A DNA stretch of 61,153 nucleotides, taken from NCBI GenBank assembly GCA_013388675.1, contig JACAEW010000174.1, forward strand, positions 1-61,153. The letters are read 5' to 3'. Origin of the DNA: Syntrophaceae bacterium. Its GTDB lineage: Bacteria > Desulfobacterota > SM23-61. Shown one piece after another: positions 25,498 through 33,353 of the stretch. Each line of letters begins with the position of its first letter. The stretch's first letter is position 1. Position numbers and translations under genes: made by a program. Under the pieces are notes generated by a model. The model did no database searches. It had not been told where the DNA came from and was given only the letters and a program-made list of their open reading frames with translations.

Positions 25498-26679
25498 TTA
25501 GAGTCTTTCGAAAACCGTCGCCAGTCCCTGGCCGCCGCCGATGCACAGGGAGGCGATGCCATACCTGCCTTTTCGGCGCTGCAATTCGCTGATCAGGAAC
25601 ATGGCGATGCGGGTTCCGCTCATTCCGTTGGGGTGGCCGAAGGCGATGGCTCCTCCGTTGGGGTTGAGCTTTTCCATGTTCACGGTGTGCCCTTGGGCAT
25701 CGAGCTCCCGGAGGCAGGCCAGAATCTGGGCGGCGAAGGCCTCGTTGATCTCAATGACGTCCATGTCGGACATTTTCAGCCCGGCCCGCTTAAGCGCCTT
25801 GGGCATGGCGTAGGCCGGGCCGATTCCCATGATCTTGGGGTCCACTCCCGAAACTCCACAGGTCACCCACCGGGCCAGTGGCTTGTATCCCAGCTCCTTC
25901 GCCTTTTCCAGGGTCATCATCAAAACCGCCGCGGCCCCGTCATTCCGGCCGGAGGAGGTTCCGGCGGTGATGGTCCCATCTTTTTTGAAGGCCGGGCCCA
26001 GGGCGCGCAGTTTTTCAAGTGAAGTCTCCCGGGGATGCTCATCCGTGTCGAAAACGATCTGGCTCTTTTTCTGGGTGATCACCAGGGGAATGATTTCGTC
26101 CTTGAAATAACCCGCCCGGATGGCCTTAAAAGCGCGCTCCTGGCTTCTCAAACCGAAGAGGTCCTGCTCCTCCCGGGTGATTTTGTACTTCTCCACCAGG
26201 TTCTCCGCGGTGATTCCCATGACCAGGCTGTCTTCCGGCGTCGGGGCCGTCTCCCGGCGGAGGATATGCGGGGGAGTGAAGGAGTAAGCCTCGTCGGGCC
26301 GGGGGAGCATCCAGGGACATTGGCTCCAGCTTTCCATCCCGCCGGCGATATAGATATCGCCGATCCCGGCCAGCATCTGCGCGGCCGCATGATTAATCGC
26401 CTGCAGGCCCGAAGAGCACTGCCTCTCCACCGTGACCCCCGGAAGGCTGTAAGGCAGGCCAGCCTTCAGCACCGCCCAGCGCGCCGGGTTGTAGGCCGCA
26501 TGCCAGGAATTGGAGAGGCCCATGACCACGTCTTCCACCTGCCCCGGGTCAATCCCGGTTTTGTCCACGATCCCCCGGAGGACAAAGGCCCCCAGCTCCT
26601 CGGGCCGATAACGCGCAATTGTTCCGCCCATGCGGCCGATGGCCGTGCGCACCATACCCACGATGACCACTTCTCGCAT
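25498..26679 (-). CDS. Thiolase (acetyl-CoA acetyltransferase family)
   Basis: Condenses or cleaves acyl-CoA with CoA, in beta-oxidation or ketoacyl formation. The 393-residue product has nucleophile Cys88 in VERQCSSG, His349 in GHPNGMSGTR and Cys379 in LCIGGGQG, and NEAFAAQ. Two positions differ from the common pattern: TAGTSSGRNDG instead of TAGNASGxNDG, and GHPNG instead of GHPIG. AAAGGAG precedes the ATG. It is transcribed alone, back to back with the ADP-forming synthetase alpha gene. Confidence 0.94.
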   Translation of the reverse strand: MREVVIVGMVRTAIGRMGGTIARYRPEELGAFVLRGIVDKTGIDPGQVEDVVMGLSNSWHAAYNPARWAVLKAGLPYSLPGVTVERQCSSGLQAINHAAAQMLAGIGDIYIAGGMESWSQCPWMLPRPDEAYSFTPPHILRRETAPTPEDSLVMGITAENLVEKYKITREEQDLFGLRSQERAFKAIRAGYFKDEIIPLVITQKKSQIVFDTDEHPRETSLEKLRALGPAFKKDGTITAGTSSGRNDGAAAVLMMTLEKAKELGYKPLARWVTCGVSGVDPKIMGIGPAYAMPKALKRAGLKMSDMDVIEINEAFAAQILACLRELDAQGHTVNMEKLNPNGGAIAFGHPNGMSGTRIAMFLISELQRRKGRYGIASLCIGGGQGLATVFERL

Positions 26680-26964
26680 TTCTAGACTCCTTTCCGCATT
26701 TAAATGATGAACTCTGCGAGGCCGAGAGAGCCTCAGGAAATCAGGATTTTTCTGTTTGTTGCCCTTTTTTCCGGCGAATCCCGGCTTTTTTCGCCTGATC
26801 CCGTTTCAGGCAGGTCCAATATAAGGTAAATTCAAACCAGGAGTCAACTTTTTGGGCCTTTTTGGTTATAATGGCGCTTTAAAATCCATTTCAGGGGCGA
26901 GGTCTTACCCCAACACCGAAAGAGAAAAGTCAAAAATCAGGGCCTGAGGAAGAGGGTAGGGGCA

Positions 26965-28386
26965 ATGGAAAGGGAGCAGAAAGAGCTATTTGAAAGAATG
27001 TTTCATCCAAAAAGCATCGCCATCGTGGGGATCTCCAGGATTTACACCGGGTTGGGAGGGCAGTTTTTTTTAAGGAACCTGCAGCGGGCCGGGTTTCCGG
27101 GAACGATCTATCTTGTCAATCCCACCGCCGGGGAGATCTCCGGTATGAAAGCCTACCCAAGCATCTCCGCCCTGCCGCAAGCGGTGGACCTGGCCTTTAT
27201 TTGCGTGCCGGCCCAGTTTGTGTCCCAGGTCCTGGAAGAATGCCATGGCAAGGGAGTGCGCAACATCCACATCCTGAGTTCCGGATTCAAAGAACTGGGA
27301 ACTCCGGAGGGAATTCAACTGGAAGAAGAAATCCGGCGGGTATCCATCCAGAATGGGCTAAAGGTCATCGGTCCCAATTGCATGGGTCCTTATGTACCCC
27401 AATCCCGGCTCATGCCCTGGGGACAGATCCCGGGGACTGCCGGTTCCCTGGCCTTTCTGTCCCAGAGCGGTACCTTAACCCAGCGAATCAGCGAGCACGG
27501 GCACTTCACCGGCATGGGAATCAGCAAAGCGGTCAGCTTCGGGAACGCGGCGGTCCTGGACAGCCCGGATTATTTGGAATATCTGGCGGAGGACGATGAC
27601 ACCCGGGTAATCGGCCTTTACCTGGAGAGCGTCCGCGACGGAAGGCGGTTCCTGGAGGTGGCCCGCCGGGTGAATCAAAAGAAACCCCTGGTTCTCTGGA
27701 AAGGAGGAGAAACGTCTTCCGGAGCCGGAGCAGTGGCCTCTCACACCGGGACCATGGCCGGAGAGGATCGAGTCTGGGAAAGCGGGCTTAAGCAGGCGGG
27801 AATCAGTCGCGTCCGTTCCCTGGAGGAGGTCGTGGGAACCGCCATGGCCTTTCTCTATCTGCCTCCGCCCAAAGGGCGGCGTCTTTTTATCCTGGGCGGC
27901 GGAGGGGGGAACAGTGTGTACTATGCGGACATTTGCATGCGGGTGGGATTACAAGTCCCCTCCCTGACCGGAGAAACAAGGGAGCAAATTTCGGCCATGG
28001 TTCCCTCGGTGGGGTCTTTTGCCCGGAACCCCGTCGATGCCTGGAGAGCCTTTCATGATCCCGACTACATGAAACAAATCCTGGAAGTGGTTTTTCAAGA
28101 CCCGGGCCTTGATATGATCATCCTGGACCGCCTCATCCCTCGAATGACCTATGCAACTCCGGAAAAGAAGGATACCTCCCAGGCGGCCATCGATTACCTC
28201 CGGGAGAATCGCCCCCACAAGCCCCTGGTCGCGGTTGTGGACGGCGCCGGAGAAGACCCCTACCTGGCCGCTGAAGCAGCCCAGCTTCGCCAGCGCTACT
28301 GCCGGGCCGGTATTCCCGCCTATCCTTCCTTGCCCCTGGCCGCCCAGGCCCTGGCCAGAGTGGCGGCGTATTACCAAAGGAATTAA
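26965..28386 (+). CDS. ADP-forming acyl-CoA synthetase, alpha-type subunit
   Basis: Predicted reversible acyl-CoA + ADP + Pi to acid + CoA + ATP (NDP-forming). 473 residues: a CoA-binding Rossmann domain (FHPKSIAIVGISRIYTGLGG), then succinyl-CoA-ligase-like domains with VIGPNCMGPY, FLSQSGTLTQRI, SFGNAAVLD and the phosphohistidine region ASHTGTMAGED. It ends without the ATP-grasp beta domain present in the fused enzyme at 46800-48899, and no beta gene is adjacent. AGAGGGTAGGGG is upstream of the ATG. Either the beta subunit is encoded elsewhere or it has another CoA-transfer role. Confidence 0.88.
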   Translation: MEREQKELFERMFHPKSIAIVGISRIYTGLGGQFFLRNLQRAGFPGTIYLVNPTAGEISGMKAYPSISALPQAVDLAFICVPAQFVSQVLEECHGKGVRNIHILSSGFKELGTPEGIQLEEEIRRVSIQNGLKVIGPNCMGPYVPQSRLMPWGQIPGTAGSLAFLSQSGTLTQRISEHGHFTGMGISKAVSFGNAAVLDSPDYLEYLAEDDDTRVIGLYLESVRDGRRFLEVARRVNQKKPLVLWKGGETSSGAGAVASHTGTMAGEDRVWESGLKQAGISRVRSLEEVVGTAMAFLYLPPPKGRRLFILGGGGGNSVYYADICMRVGLQVPSLTGETREQISAMVPSVGSFARNPVDAWRAFHDPDYMKQILEVVFQDPGLDMIILDRLIPRMTYATPEKKDTSQAAIDYLRENRPHKPLVAVVDGAGEDPYLAAEAAQLRQRYCRAGIPAYPSLPLAAQALARVAAYYQRN

Positions 28387-28388
28387 CG

Positions 28389-28416
28389 GTAGGGGAGATT
28401 CATGAGTCGCCCCTGC
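28389..28416. repeat. GTAGGGG-type palindromic repeat
   Basis: 28-bp imperfect palindrome (GTAGGGGAGATTCATGAGTC then GCCCCTGC) just after the synthetase stop. Same family as 39380-39408, 48901-48928 and 48951-48978. Confidence 0.75.
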
Positions 28417-28439
28417 AAGTGATCAGCCAAGGGCTATGA

Positions 28440-28479
28440 GCAGGGGCATCCCGCGCATCGCGGGACATCGTGCCCCTGC
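28440..28479. repeat. GCAGGGGCATCCCG-type 40-bp palindrome
   Basis: Arms GCAGGGGCATCCCG and GCGGGACATC, GTGCCCCTGC form a long hairpin with a six-base variable centre. A near-identical 40-bp element is at 46735-46774. It sits between convergent genes, immediately after the tautomerase stop, and could end both transcripts. Confidence 0.8.
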
Positions 28480-28480
28480 T

Positions 28481-28669
28481 TCATTTCTTGTCCGCCTCCA
28501 GCACCCCGGCCACGGACATGTCGTTCTTGGACATATCATGGAGCAGGATGCGGACCGTCTCCGGCTTGGAATCCAGGGTCTTCACCACCGCGTCGGTCAT
28601 GGCGGCGACAAGTTTTCTCTTCTGGTCCAGAGTTCTCCCCTCGAACATGTGCACGTGAATGATGGGCAT
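28481..28669 (-). CDS. 4-oxalocrotonate tautomerase family protein
   Basis: Small keto-enol tautomerase of 62 residues, the family's usual length. It begins MPIIHVHMFEGRTLDQKRKL; after Met removal Pro1 is the catalytic base. Members act in ring-cleavage product breakdown, but many are of unknown substrate. AAGGAGG lies before the ATG. It may share a transcript with the isomerase gene upstream (47 bp gap). Confidence 0.88.
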   Translation of the reverse strand: MPIIHVHMFEGRTLDQKRKLVAAMTDAVVKTLDSKPETVRILLHDMSKNDMSVAGVLEADKK

Positions 28670-28716
28670 ACAACCTCCTTCTTTTGTTTGGGGCTATGCC
28701 GCGCTGCGGCTGGGTT

Positions 28717-29547
28717 TTATCCTTTCAGATTCTCTAAAATGCCCTTCAGATATCCGATGCTGCGACTGGCGATGGTCCGGGGGTCGGGGTCGAAATCGAA
28801 GACTTCCACCGACGCCCAGCCGGAATACTTGGCTTGGATTAATTCTTTCAGGATCGGGGTGAAGGCCACTTCGCCGAACCCCGGCCCCCTTCCGTTGACA
28901 TCATTCAGGTGGACGTGGCGGAGATGGCCGGATTTCATCGCCCTTCGAATCGCCTTGGCGGCAGACCCTTCGTTGGCCTCGGTGCTGCGGCAATCCACCA
29001 TCATCCGGAAATTGGGGTGGGCGATCTCCTCGACCAGACGCAGGGCCTCCTCTACGGTGTTGATGAAATTGGTGTTACTCCGGGTCAAGGGCTCAAGGCA
29101 ATAAATCACTCCTCTCTCCTCGGCTGCCGGTAAGCAGCCTTCAAAGGTCTCCCGGGCTCTCTTCCAGCTCTCCTCGAAGTTCCAGCCTTTCTGAATCGTT
29201 CTTTGCTTCGGAGACCCGTGGGTCAGGATTTTTCCCCCGAGGTCCGCGCAGAAATGGATCAGCTCTTTTAAATAATCCTGGGTCCGACGGCGGATTTCCG
29301 GGGCTGGATGATTGATATACAGCCCCTCCGGCTTCACCAACAGCCAGTGGAGGCCGAGGATTTCGATCCCCCTCTCTTCCGCACTCCGCCGGATTTTCTT
29401 TCGTTTCCCGGGCGAAATGTCCCGCACCGAATCCGCCAGGGTAAAGGGGGCGATCTCCACCCCGCCGTAGCCGATCCGTGCCGCATAATCAAAAATCTGC
29501 TCGATGGGCCAGGCCTGAAAGAGTTCGTTGCAGATCCCGATTTTCAT
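28717..29547 (-). CDS. Sugar phosphate isomerase/epimerase family TIM barrel
   Basis: 276 residues of the xylose-isomerase-like AP-endonuclease-2 superfamily. Visible metal ligands: Glu in CLEPLTRSNT, Asp in MMVDCRSTEA, His in RHVHLNDVNG, Glu in WASVEVFDFD, suggesting a divalent-metal isomerase or epimerase of a small keto sugar or acid. ATG 29547 overlaps the stop of the MttB-like gene (ATGA); an ATG at 29565 is also in frame. Context in a TTT transporter operon hints that it acts on the imported compound or its product; substrate unknown. Confidence 0.85.
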   Translation of the reverse strand: MKIGICNELFQAWPIEQIFDYAARIGYGGVEIAPFTLADSVRDISPGKRKKIRRSAEERGIEILGLHWLLVKPEGLYINHPAPEIRRRTQDYLKELIHFCADLGGKILTHGSPKQRTIQKGWNFEESWKRARETFEGCLPAAEERGVIYCLEPLTRSNTNFINTVEEALRLVEEIAHPNFRMMVDCRSTEANEGSAAKAIRRAMKSGHLRHVHLNDVNGRGPGFGEVAFTPILKELIQAKYSGWASVEVFDFDPDPRTIASRSIGYLKGILENLKG

Positions 29548-30959
29548 CCCCGTTTTTCCAGCCATTTCTTTTCTATCCTTTCCAGTTTCTCTCTTTGGCT
29601 TCCGCTCAAATGGTCGGAAGGCGGATTCTTCAAAATTTCCTCGACCCGTTGCGCCGCCCGAATGACCAAATCTTTTTTCCCTTCCCTTTCCCAGACGGCC
29701 CACCTTTCGCGGCTCATGAGCTGGGTCGTGCGGAGTTCCTCCTTAAAATGCCGGAACGTATGATCGCAGCCGAGGTATTCCGCCTTTTGCCCGATCGCCT
29801 TGATGGCGGAAACGGCCATTTTCTCTTCATCCACCCGGATACCCCTCCAGACCCTGAGAATCCCGGCGGCGATCTCGTCATCGATCACCGCTTGCTCGGG
29901 GCAGAGGGTGAGGGTCGATTCCAGATTGCCTATCCCCCAGATGAGATTCACCCCTCCCAGGGCATGAAGGAGCCCGAGCATCGTTTTTTCAGAGGCTGCC
30001 TGGGAGTCGGGCGCCTTGGCCTCCGTGCTCATCCAGGAGGCGGAAGGGAGGCGATGAAAGTGGGCCAGGCGGCTCCCGGCTGCACCGAGCAGGGCCCCTT
30101 CCGGGGCGCCGGTCAGGGTTTCCGCAAAGAGCATGTCAAAGGTATGGGAAAAGCCCAGGTTGAAAACCACCGGCCTTCCGGGCTCCAGGAGCTGGGCGAT
30201 GGTCACCCCGCTGATCGCCTCCGCGTTGGCCAGAACCAGGGCCCCGGCCAGGGAGACCGGCCCGGTGGCCCCGCAGATGACCTCGGAGTTGACCATGAGG
30301 GGAATGCCGTGGCCGGAAGATACGCGAAAGACCTCTAGGGCCGAGTTCGACCATTGAAGGGGACTCACAATGGTGAAACCGAAGCTGAGAATCGGATTTT
30401 CCCGGAGAGGTTTTCCCTCCAGCAGGACATCGGCCATCTCCAGCATGATTTCGATTCCCTGGGGGGTGAAGATCACCGGCCGAAGGTGCTTCTGGGTGTT
30501 CTCGGCCATGGCCCGGAACCCCACGAAATCCCGCGCTGTTGGGGGGTAGTCTCCAAGACTGGTTCCCACGATGGCGTGGAGATTCGGCAGTTCGTTCGCC
30601 ACCCGGCAGAATTCGACATAACTCTTTCGGTTGAGCTCCCGCCTTTTGCCGTCTCGATAATAATACATTGCGTTCCCGGCCCAAAAGAGCGGCGTTGATC
30701 CGGGTTTGATTTCCGTTCGCTGGTCCTTGAGATCGGCAAAAGGAACGTAGGAAGGAGCCTTGGCAAGCGCCCCGGCGACCAGCTCCGTGGGGAAAGCGAC
30801 GGCAGATTCATCCTTTTCTTTGGCCCCTGCCTCCAGGAGCATTTGGCGGACCTCCGGATGGGGGATCTTGACTCCCACTTCCGAGAGGACCTCCAGACTG
30901 GCTTCCTGGATTTTCCGGATTTCCCCGGACGATAAAAACCCTTCGACTCTTCCTTCCAT
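29544..30959 (-). CDS. Trimethylamine-methyltransferase-like protein (MttB family, no pyrrolysine codon)
   Basis: 471-residue member of the MttB/COG5598 group. Non-pyrrolysine members such as MtgB demethylate quaternary amines (glycine betaine) and pass the methyl to a corrinoid protein. Family features: EASLEVLSEVGVKIPHPEVRQMLLEAGA, PLFWAGNAMYY, VIFTPQGIEIMLEM, FTIVSPLQWSN, SEVICGATGPVSLAGALVLANAEAISG. No internal TAG occurs. Start at ATG 30959 follows GGAG; the frame remains open to 31499 but that part shadows tctA. No corrinoid protein or activator gene is in the window. Placement in a tctCBA operon suggests an imported N-methyl compound, which is inference. Confidence 0.85.
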   Translation of the reverse strand: MEGRVEGFLSSGEIRKIQEASLEVLSEVGVKIPHPEVRQMLLEAGAKEKDESAVAFPTELVAGALAKAPSYVPFADLKDQRTEIKPGSTPLFWAGNAMYYYRDGKRRELNRKSYVEFCRVANELPNLHAIVGTSLGDYPPTARDFVGFRAMAENTQKHLRPVIFTPQGIEIMLEMADVLLEGKPLRENPILSFGFTIVSPLQWSNSALEVFRVSSGHGIPLMVNSEVICGATGPVSLAGALVLANAEAISGVTIAQLLEPGRPVVFNLGFSHTFDMLFAETLTGAPEGALLGAAGSRLAHFHRLPSASWMSTEAKAPDSQAASEKTMLGLLHALGGVNLIWGIGNLESTLTLCPEQAVIDDEIAAGILRVWRGIRVDEEKMAVSAIKAIGQKAEYLGCDHTFRHFKEELRTTQLMSRERWAVWEREGKKDLVIRAAQRVEEILKNPPSDHLSGSQREKLERIEKKWLEKRG

Positions 30960-30970
30960 GAGGGTCTCCT

Positions 30971-32503
30971 TTAAGGCTGCTTTTTGCGGCCGATTCCCAA
31001 GGTTTTTGTCACCGTCTCGCGCGTCTCGCTCATCATGCCTTTGAAGCGAGCATTCCGGGCGACGATCGTCAGGACGATGAGGGCGATCAGGACAATGCAG
31101 ATGGGCCGGGTGAAAAGAGGGACAACGGCCCCTGAAGTCAGCATGAGGCTGCGGCGCAGGTTTTCGTCCAGCATGTCCCCGAGGATGAGCCCGAGGATGA
31201 AGGGCGCATCGGCATAGTCCATTTTGCGGATTGCATACCCGATGACTCCGAAGATCAGCATGATCAGGATGTCGAAGGTCCTCCCGGCGATGGCAAAAGA
31301 GCCGATGGCGCAGAGGATGAAAACAATGGGCATCAGGATCGAGTTCCGGACGTTCAAAACCTTGACCATGGTGCGAACCATCGAAAGTCCGAGAATCAGC
31401 ATGGCGAAGGTGGCGATGAGAAACATGGCCGAAACTTCGTAGACGTAGTTGGGGGTCTCCAACATGAGGAGAGGACCCGGCCTCATCCCATGAAGCCACA
31501 TAGCGGCCATGAGAACCGCAGCCGGCGGGCTCCCGGGAACGGCAAGGGCCAGGACCGGGATAATAGCCCCGCCCACGCAGGCGTTGTTTGCCGTTTCGGC
31601 TGCGATCAGCCCTTCCTCCGCCCCCTTGCCGAATTTCTCAGGGTGTTTGCTTCCCCTCTGGGCAAAATCGTAGGCCACATACGAGGCGATGTTTTCACCC
31701 ACCCCCGGGATCGCCCCGATGATCACCCCGATGATGCCCGATCGCACGATATTTTTGCGATTGTTCCAGAGGTCCCGCATTCGGGGAATGACCCGTTTGA
31801 TCTGCATGGCCTTTTCCTGGACCTGGATTTCGGCAAGTCCGTTGAAAACTTCCGGAATGCCGTACAATCCCACCAGGGCAGGAATCAGCGATAAACCGCC
31901 CGACAGTTCAATGCTGCCCCCTGTGTATCGCGGAAAAGCCTGGATTACATCCATTCCGATCAGGGCCAAAAAGAGCCCCAAGATGCCGGAGATCCATCCT
32001 TTGACGGGGTCTTTGGGGGCGGTTAAATTCCCGCAGATGATGACCCCGAAGAGGCTCAGCCAGAAGAATTCGAATGAGCGGAATTCGAGAGCAATCGAAC
32101 CTAGCCAGGGCGTGAAAAAAGAAAGAAAAAAAAGTCCGATCATCGAGCCCAGGAAAGACGCGGTCGTAGCCAGGCCGATGGCCTCTCCTGCCCTTCCGCT
32201 CCGGGCCAAGGGGTAGCCGTCGAAAACCGTTGCCGCCGCGGCCGGCGTCCCCGGAACATTGATCAGGATGGCCGAACGGCTTCCCCCGTAAATCGCGCCG
32301 ATATACATGCAGATGAGAATGAGAATGGCATCCCCGGTCGCCCACTGGAAAGTCAGTCCGGTCAGAAGGGCAATTCCCATGGTCGCGGTGAGCCCGGGCA
32401 TCATGCCCACGGTGATCCCCAAAAGCGTGGCCCAGAAGACTTCGAAGAGAGTCGCGGGGGTTATAAGTTTGAAGATTTCCTGAAGCAGGATGAAAGGACC
32501 CAT
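30971..32503 (-). CDS. tctA: Tripartite tricarboxylate transporter large permease (TctA), set 1
   Basis: Membrane channel of a TTT transporter (510 residues, about 12 segments). Typical stretches: GITVGMMPGLTATMGIALL, AIYGGSRSAILINVPGTPAAAATVFDGYPLAR, GAIPGVGENIASYVAYD, FGKGAEEGLIAAETANNA, IPVLALAVPGSPPAAVLM. GGGGAG lies before the ATG; tctB ends 15 bp upstream. The MttB-like gene follows after 11 bp. Confidence 0.95.
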   Translation of the reverse strand: MGPFILLQEIFKLITPATLFEVFWATLLGITVGMMPGLTATMGIALLTGLTFQWATGDAILILICMYIGAIYGGSRSAILINVPGTPAAAATVFDGYPLARSGRAGEAIGLATTASFLGSMIGLFFLSFFTPWLGSIALEFRSFEFFWLSLFGVIICGNLTAPKDPVKGWISGILGLFLALIGMDVIQAFPRYTGGSIELSGGLSLIPALVGLYGIPEVFNGLAEIQVQEKAMQIKRVIPRMRDLWNNRKNIVRSGIIGVIIGAIPGVGENIASYVAYDFAQRGSKHPEKFGKGAEEGLIAAETANNACVGGAIIPVLALAVPGSPPAAVLMAAMWLHGMRPGPLLMLETPNYVYEVSAMFLIATFAMLILGLSMVRTMVKVLNVRNSILMPIVFILCAIGSFAIAGRTFDILIMLIFGVIGYAIRKMDYADAPFILGLILGDMLDENLRRSLMLTSGAVVPLFTRPICIVLIALIVLTIVARNARFKGMMSETRETVTKTLGIGRKKQP

Positions 32504-32518
32504 GTATTCATCTCCCCT

Positions 32519-32998
32519 TCAAGGCAGCGGCACCAGGAAAATCCGCAGGAAAATCAAATACACCGCAAAAGAGGTGGCCACGGAAATCACCAGGGCCTTC
32601 AGCCATCCTCCCCCGCCGAAAATCAGGATGGAAAGAAAAAGGAAAAGGGATGTGTCCACAATGAAGGGAATACGACCCAAAAGGATGTAATATAACCCAA
32701 AAAGTCCGAGGCAAAGAAAATATCGCTTCACCACACGGGACTCAAAGAATTTTCCGATCATCTCCCCCGTGAGCCGGATTCGGTTTCCTCCTCGTTTTAA
32801 AGAGCGGATCAAGAGATGAAGGTACATGCCTATCAGGGCGAGAACCAGCAAGAAAGGCGTGAACCCGGGGTTGGAATAGATTCCTCCCCACTCCTCGAAA
32901 CGGGGAAAATAGAGGGTGATGGCCAGGATGACAATCCCCGCGCAAATCATCACGACCGAGGTGATAAAATCAGCTTTCGCCATCTGTTTCTCGTCCAT
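32519..32998 (-). CDS. tctB: Tripartite tricarboxylate transporter small permease (TctB), set 1
   Basis: 159 residues with four hydrophobic segments, order and size of TctB: first segment ITSVVMICAGIVILAITLYF, then NPGFTPFLLVLALIGM, and a closing pair around LFLFLSILIFGGGGWLKAL. The family is poorly conserved; assignment rests on topology and position between tctC and tctA. AGGAG precedes ATG 32998. Confidence 0.88.
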   Translation of the reverse strand: MDEKQMAKADFITSVVMICAGIVILAITLYFPRFEEWGGIYSNPGFTPFLLVLALIGMYLHLLIRSLKRGGNRIRLTGEMIGKFFESRVVKRYFLCLGLFGLYYILLGRIPFIVDTSLFLFLSILIFGGGGWLKALVISVATSFAVYLIFLRIFLVPLP

Positions 32999-33176
32999 TG
33001 TAAGGCTCCTGAAAGATGGATAAGAAATAAGGGGATATGTGGATTGAAGGGTTTCTCAATCTGCCAGCATTCCTCCGCCCGGGCAGTAGCATAAAAAGCG
33101 AAAATAAGAATAAGGAGCCGTATTGATTCCTTCCCCTTATCGCTGCGGTGAATCTATAAAATAGAATTGAAAAATG

Positions 33177-33256
33177 GGGACGCAGATAAACGCAGATTTT
33201 CAGGATTCTATCAAGATAAAAAAATTTTTCGGCGTTTATCTGCCCAAATCTGTGTA
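33177..33256. repeat. ACGCAGATAAACGCAG-type repeat with inverted arms
   Basis: GGGGACGCAGATAAACGC starts the element, AGATTTTCAGGATT follows, and 33232-33243 (GCGTTTATCTGC) is the exact complement of 33182-33193. The first 30 bases match the complement of 49470-49503 with about two differences. It lies in the 355-bp gap between tctC and tctB, which holds no gene. Confidence 0.75.
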
Positions 33257-33294
33257 TCTTTACACCAAAGGGATTTTTATAGTTTCCTAAGCGA

Positions 33295-33329
33295 CAAAAA
33301 AGGGGATTCCCGGCAGCCGGAAATCCCCG
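33295..33329 (-). terminator. Rho-independent terminator after tctC (set 1)
   Basis: On the minus strand GGGGATTTCCGG, loop CTG, CCGGGAATCCCC, then a T-run, starting 25 bp after the tctC stop. It would stop most transcripts after the binding-protein gene, leaving tctBA and the enzymes at a lower level. Confidence 0.88.
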
Positions 33330-33353
33330 GATGTTTTCAGAACTGGCCCCATA

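Noticed and set aside
25199-25592. Several frames near the thiolase 3' end
   Set aside because: They lie across repeat copy 2 and the antisense of thiolase.
30960-31499. Long N-terminal extension of the MttB-like protein
   Set aside because: Composition is that of a frame-shadow of tctA; ATG 30959 has a ribosome site and a family N-terminus.
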